NCBI RefSeq assembly: GCF_022427145.1
Contig: NZ_JAKSXN010000046.1
Coordinates: 1 to 45,081 of the forward strand
From: Paenibacillus timonensis
GTDB lineage: Bacteria > Bacillota > Bacilli > Paenibacillales > Paenibacillaceae
DNA length: 45,081 bases
Reading direction: 5' to 3'
Shown: one piece after another, positions 41,387 to 45,081 of the stretch
How the letters are laid out: the number at the start of each line of letters is the position of its first letter
How positions within the stretch are numbered: position 1 is the first letter of the stretch
The notes under the pieces: model-generated
Told to the model about the DNA's origin: nothing
Seen by the model: only the letters and a program-made list of their open reading frames with translations
Database searches by the model: none
Position numbers and translations under genes: made by a program

Positions 41387-43114
41387 TTGATCAAACTTTT
41401 CCGCAATTTGAAACCATACCGCTGGCTTGTAGCCGCGGTGCTCGTATTCGTCTTCTTCCAGACGTTATCCGAGCTGTATTTACCGACGTTGATGGCAGAC
41501 ATCGTAGACAAAGGCGTCGTGAACGGAGACACGCCTTATATTTGGCGAATCGGCGGGCTTATGCTGCTGGTTGCGCTCGGAGGGATGGCCTGTTCGATCG
41601 CAGCCAGCTACTTCTCGTCTAGAGCCGCAACCGGCTTCGGGAAGCTGCTCCGCGGTAAGGTGTTCAAGCATGTCTCGAACTTCTCGCTGGAGGAGTTTGA
41701 CACGATTGGCACCGCCTCGCTGATCACCCGCACGACTAACGACATTACTCAAGTGCAGCAGGTATTGATCATGATTTTGCGCATGATGGTTATGGCGCCG
41801 ATGATGTGTTTGGGCGGGATCATTATGGCCGTTTCTAAGGACGCGACGCTGTCGCTGGTGCTGGTAGTTATCTTGCCGGTGCTGGCCGGGGCGATCTTCC
41901 TGATTGCTCGCAAAGGTCTGCCTTTATTCAAAGCGATCCAGAAGAAAATCGACAAACTGAATCTTGTCATGCGCGAAAGCTTGACCGGGATTCGCGTCAT
42001 TCGTTCGTTTAATCGGACCGACTACGAAAGCAAGCGTTTTGACGCGGCGAACCTCGATTTGACGGATACATCGATCAAGGTCAACAAAATCATGGCCTTT
42101 ATGATGCCGATTATGATGTTGGTCATGAACTTGTCTTCTGTGGCTATCATTTGGTTTGGAGGGTTACGGATCGACGCCGAGCAAATGCAGGTCGGCGACC
42201 TGATGGCGTTCCTGCAATACGCGATGCAAATCATGTTCTCGCTGGTTATGGTGTCCATGATGTTCGTGATGATTCCGCGGGCATCGGCTTCGGCCATCCG
42301 GATTAATGAAGTGCTGGACATGGATCCGGTGATCAAGGATTCGGCAACGGGCAGCCAGGCGACGGAAACCAAGGGACTCGTCGAGTTCCAAAACGTCTCC
42401 TTCAGTTATCCAGGCGCGGAGCAGCCGGCGGTTCAGGATATCTCGTTTACCGCCAAGCCGGGCCAAGTCACGGCGATTATCGGCGGGACGGGTTCCGGGA
42501 AATCAACGCTGATCAGCTTGATCCCGCGGTTTTACGACGTGCAGGAAGGCAGCGTGCGGGTCGACGGCGTGGACGTCCGCGATATGACGCAGGAGGAGCT
42601 TCGGAATAAAATCGGCTTTGTCCCGCAAATGGCGGTGTTGTTCTCCGGAACGATCAACGAAAACATCCGTTACGGCAAAGAAGATGCGACCGACGAAGAA
42701 GTGCGGCGTGCGGCGGAAATCGCCCAAGCAACCGACTTCATCGGCAAGATGGAGCAAGGCTTCGAGTCGCCGATCGCCCAAGGCGGCACCAACGTGTCGG
42801 GCGGTCAGAAGCAGCGGTTGTCGATTGCCCGCGCGCTGGTGCGGCCGGCGGAAATTTATATCTTTGACGACAGCTTCTCGGCGCTCGACTTCAAGACCGA
42901 TGCGAAGCTGCGGGCGGCTTTGAAGCAGGAAACGAAGGAATCTACCGTCATCATCGTCGCACAACGCGTCAGTACCGTGCTTGATGCCGATCAAATTATC
43001 GTGATGAACGATAGTCAAATCGCCGGAGTCGGTACGCATCAAGAATTGATGGAGACCTGCGACGTCTATAAAGAAATCGTCTATTCCCAGCTTTCGGAGG
43101 AGGAGATCGCATGA
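41387..43114 (+). CDS. Heterodimeric ABC exporter, subunit with a degenerate ATPase site
   Basis: This 575-residue exporter half has six membrane helices (to about residue 310) and then an ATPase with Walker A GGTGSGKST at residues 366-374 and signature VSGGQKQR. Walker B reads YIFDDSFSALD, so the catalytic glutamate is Asp495, and the switch histidine is Gln526 (AQRVST). Such a degenerate site paired with a normal subunit is typical of heterodimeric exporters such as BmrCD or TM287/288. The start is a TTG at 41387. It overlaps the partner gene by four bases. MarR control suggests drug or peptide export, as for yfiBC-like systems. Confidence 0.88.
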   Translation: MIKLFRNLKPYRWLVAAVLVFVFFQTLSELYLPTLMADIVDKGVVNGDTPYIWRIGGLMLLVALGGMACSIAASYFSSRAATGFGKLLRGKVFKHVSNFSLEEFDTIGTASLITRTTNDITQVQQVLIMILRMMVMAPMMCLGGIIMAVSKDATLSLVLVVILPVLAGAIFLIARKGLPLFKAIQKKIDKLNLVMRESLTGIRVIRSFNRTDYESKRFDAANLDLTDTSIKVNKIMAFMMPIMMLVMNLSSVAIIWFGGLRIDAEQMQVGDLMAFLQYAMQIMFSLVMVSMMFVMIPRASASAIRINEVLDMDPVIKDSATGSQATETKGLVEFQNVSFSYPGAEQPAVQDISFTAKPGQVTAIIGGTGSGKSTLISLIPRFYDVQEGSVRVDGVDVRDMTQEELRNKIGFVPQMAVLFSGTINENIRYGKEDATDEEVRRAAEIAQATDFIGKMEQGFESPIAQGGTNVSGGQKQRLSIARALVRPAEIYIFDDSFSALDFKTDAKLRAALKQETKESTVIIVAQRVSTVLDADQIIVMNDSQIAGVGTHQELMETCDVYKEIVYSQLSEEEIA

Positions 43115-45003
43115 GTCGAGAGCAAACCGAGAAAAAACGCGGATTCGGCGGCCCTCGCCGCGGGCACGGCGGTCCCGGCGGACCCGGCATGGGGATGCCA
43201 GTGGAGAAAGCGAAAGATTTCAAAGGAACCTTAAAACGGTTGATCCGATACTTAAGACCGCATAAGGTTCAATTAGCCGCGGTACTGGTCATGGCCATTT
43301 TGAGTACCGTGTTCAGCATCTTCAGCCCGAAGGTGATGGGGAAAGCGACCACCAAGTTATTCGAAGGCATCGTAGCTAAGATTCAAGGCGTTCCCGGTGC
43401 GGAGATCGACTTCCAGTACGTCTGGCAAATTATTATGATCTTAATTGGTTTATATGTACTGAGTGCGCTATTTGGCTATGTCCAACAGTATTTAATGGCC
43501 GGCGTCGCCCAGAAGACGGTTTACGACCTGCGGAAGGACGTCAATGCCAAGCTGAACAAGCTGCCGCTGAAATATTTCGACGCCCGGACGCATGGGGAGA
43601 TTTTAAGCCGGGTCACCAATGACGTCGACAACATCGCCGGCACTTTGCAGCAAAGCTTGACGCAGTTGATCACGTCGATCCTGACGATCATTGGCGTGAT
43701 CGCGATGATGCTGTCCATCAGTCCGCTGATGACCTTGATTGCGGTCCTGACGCTACCGCTAAGCGTCGTGGCGATCACCTCGATCGCCAAGCGGTCGCAG
43801 AAACAGTTCGTCCGCCAGCAAAAGGAACTCGGCCAGCTGAACGGCCATGTCGAGGAAATGTACACCGGCCACAAGATCATCAAAGCGTTTGGCCGCGAAA
43901 CGAAGTCGTTGGAGGAATTTGATAATATCAACGAACGGCTGTACGAAGCCGGTTGGAAGGCGCAGTTCATCTCCGGCGTGATCATGCCGATCATGAGCTT
44001 CATCGGCAACATCGGATACGTGCTTGTGTCGGTGGTCGGCGGGATACTCGTGACCAAGAGAACGATCGAAATCGGCGATGTGCAGGCGTTTATCCAGTAC
44101 TCCCGCCAATTTACGATGCCGATCACGCAAACGGCGAACATCGCCAACATCATCCAGTCGACCGTTGCTTCGGCGGAGCGGGTGTTTGAAATCCTGGATG
44201 AGGAAGAACAGGTGCCGGAAACAGCGAATCCCGCTGTATTGGAACGGCCTCGCGGCGATGTGGCGTTCAATCATGTCCAGTTCGGTTACGATCCGGAGCA
44301 TCTATTGATCGAAGATATGAACATCGACGTGAAACAGGGCCAAACGATCGCCATCGTCGGGCCAACCGGCGCCGGCAAAACGACGCTGATCAACCTGCTG
44401 ATGCGCTTCTATGAGGTGAACGGCGGATCGATCACGGTGGATGGGGTCAACATCGCCGAGATGAAACGCGGCGACTTGCGCAGCTTGTTCGGGATGGTAC
44501 TGCAGGATACGTGGTTGTTCAACGGCACGATCCGCGACAATATCGCCTACGGCCGTGAAGGCGCCACGGAAGAAGAAGTGGTTCGGGCCGCCAAAACGGC
44601 GTATGCCGACCACTTCATCCGAACGCTGCCGGGCGGCTATAACACCATCCTGAACGAGGAAGCTTCGAATATCTCGCAAGGCCAGAAGCAGCTTTTGACG
44701 ATCGCCCGGGCGATTCTCGCCGATCCCGCGATCTTGATCCTCGACGAAGCCACGAGCAGCGTCGATACCCGGACCGAGGTGCATATCCAGAAAGCGATGA
44801 ACGAGCTGATGAAGGGCAGAACGAGCTTCGTCATCGCCCACCGGCTGTCCACGATTCGGGACGCCGATCTCATTCTCGTGATGAATCACGGTACCGTGAT
44901 CGAGAAGGGAACGCACGAGGAACTGCTGGCGCTTGGCGGTTTCTACGCCGATTTATACAACAGCCAGTTCACCAAAGGCGGCTTCGAGCCGGAAGCGGTG
45001 TAA
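43111..45003 (+). CDS. Heterodimeric ABC exporter, catalytically competent subunit
   Basis: This 630-residue exporter half begins with a Gly/Pro-rich basic tail (GGPRRGHGGPGGPGMGM, to about residue 30). Six helices follow, then an ATPase with Walker A GPTGAGKTT, signature ISQGQKQ, Walker B LILDEATSS with Glu546, and switch histidine His577 (IAHRLST). Unlike the preceding subunit it has all catalytic residues. The start shares ATGA with the upstream gene. A terminator ends the operon at the edge of the window. The long glycine-rich N-terminus is unusual for the family and is probably disordered in the cytoplasm. Confidence 0.9.
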   Translation: MSREQTEKKRGFGGPRRGHGGPGGPGMGMPVEKAKDFKGTLKRLIRYLRPHKVQLAAVLVMAILSTVFSIFSPKVMGKATTKLFEGIVAKIQGVPGAEIDFQYVWQIIMILIGLYVLSALFGYVQQYLMAGVAQKTVYDLRKDVNAKLNKLPLKYFDARTHGEILSRVTNDVDNIAGTLQQSLTQLITSILTIIGVIAMMLSISPLMTLIAVLTLPLSVVAITSIAKRSQKQFVRQQKELGQLNGHVEEMYTGHKIIKAFGRETKSLEEFDNINERLYEAGWKAQFISGVIMPIMSFIGNIGYVLVSVVGGILVTKRTIEIGDVQAFIQYSRQFTMPITQTANIANIIQSTVASAERVFEILDEEEQVPETANPAVLERPRGDVAFNHVQFGYDPEHLLIEDMNIDVKQGQTIAIVGPTGAGKTTLINLLMRFYEVNGGSITVDGVNIAEMKRGDLRSLFGMVLQDTWLFNGTIRDNIAYGREGATEEEVVRAAKTAYADHFIRTLPGGYNTILNEEASNISQGQKQLLTIARAILADPAILILDEATSSVDTRTEVHIQKAMNELMKGRTSFVIAHRLSTIRDADLILVMNHGTVIEKGTHEELLALGGFYADLYNSQFTKGGFEPEAV

Positions 45004-45047
45004 AGGGGCGTCAAGCTCTGACTTTCGGAAAGAACCGATTTATAACG

Positions 45048-45079
45048 AAACGCCTCCGCACACGCGGAGGCGTTTTTTT
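45048..45079 (+). terminator. Terminator of the marR-ABC-ABC operon
   Basis: AACGCCTCCGC and GCGGAGGCGTT pair perfectly around ACAC, followed by a T-run at the very end of the window. Confidence 0.9.
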
Positions 45080-45081
45080 CG

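Overview
The window reads as chromosome of a spore-forming, moderately GC-rich Firmicute, most likely Paenibacillus or a close relative. The evidence is strong AAAGGAGG-type ribosome binding sites with frequent TTG and GTG starts, sigma-A type promoters, a PdaA-type cortex deacetylase, Bacillus-like gene pairs (yjlC-ndh, yclNOPQ, cidAB/cidR), and short intergenic repeats of a kind I associate with paenibacilli. There is no rRNA, tRNA, CRISPR array, intact insertion sequence or prophage. It is ordinary chromosome with some decayed or repetitive intergenic material.

Layout. 1-6.9 kb: menA (menaquinone), a divergent Gfo/Idh/MocA protein, a PadR-controlled ABC exporter operon with two identical-core operators, a small membrane protein, two tiny hydrophilic proteins that share a terminator, and a second Gfo/Idh/MocA gene broken by a 4-base tandem duplication. 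6.9-10.8 kb: a Fur-controlled siderophore ABC operon like yclNOPQ. 10.8-13.6 kb: a 185-bp palindromically organised repeat, an aldo/keto reductase and a catalase. 13.7-22.7 kb: an ABC ATPase/permease pair, a YgbA-type protein and the cytochrome bd operon cydABDC. 23-28.2 kb: a GltC-like regulator, the yjlC-ndh pair behind a possible leader peptide, NADP glutamate dehydrogenase and a nitroreductase. 28.4-32.6 kb: a third, intact Gfo/Idh/MocA gene, the quinol NO reductase and a Crp/Fnr regulator with a C-terminal cysteine cluster. 32.5-33 kb: a period-10 tandem array and a second copy of the 185-bp repeat layout. 33-38.2 kb: an MBOAT plus SGNH-type surface O-acetylation pair, cidAB and cidR. 38.2-45 kb: an amino acid permease, pdaA, a MIFTE-like 80-bp inverted-repeat element (MITE-like in form), and a marR-ABC-ABC heterodimeric exporter operon.

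How it fits together. Much of the window concerns respiration when oxygen is low or nitric oxide is present: menaquinone synthesis, type II NADH dehydrogenase, cytochrome bd with its CydDC assembly exporter, YgbA, and a quinol NO reductase in an apparent operon with an Fnr-like regulator. A perfect TGTGA-N6-TCACA box lies before cydA. A near-perfect one lies before the NO reductase gene, at the spacing expected of a class II activator site. These suggest that the regulator encoded here controls both loci.

The least explained signal is the pair of 185-bp intergenic elements. Both have four CTAACG/TTATT-type half motifs at the same offsets (period 50, mirror-symmetric) although the sequence between the motifs has diverged.
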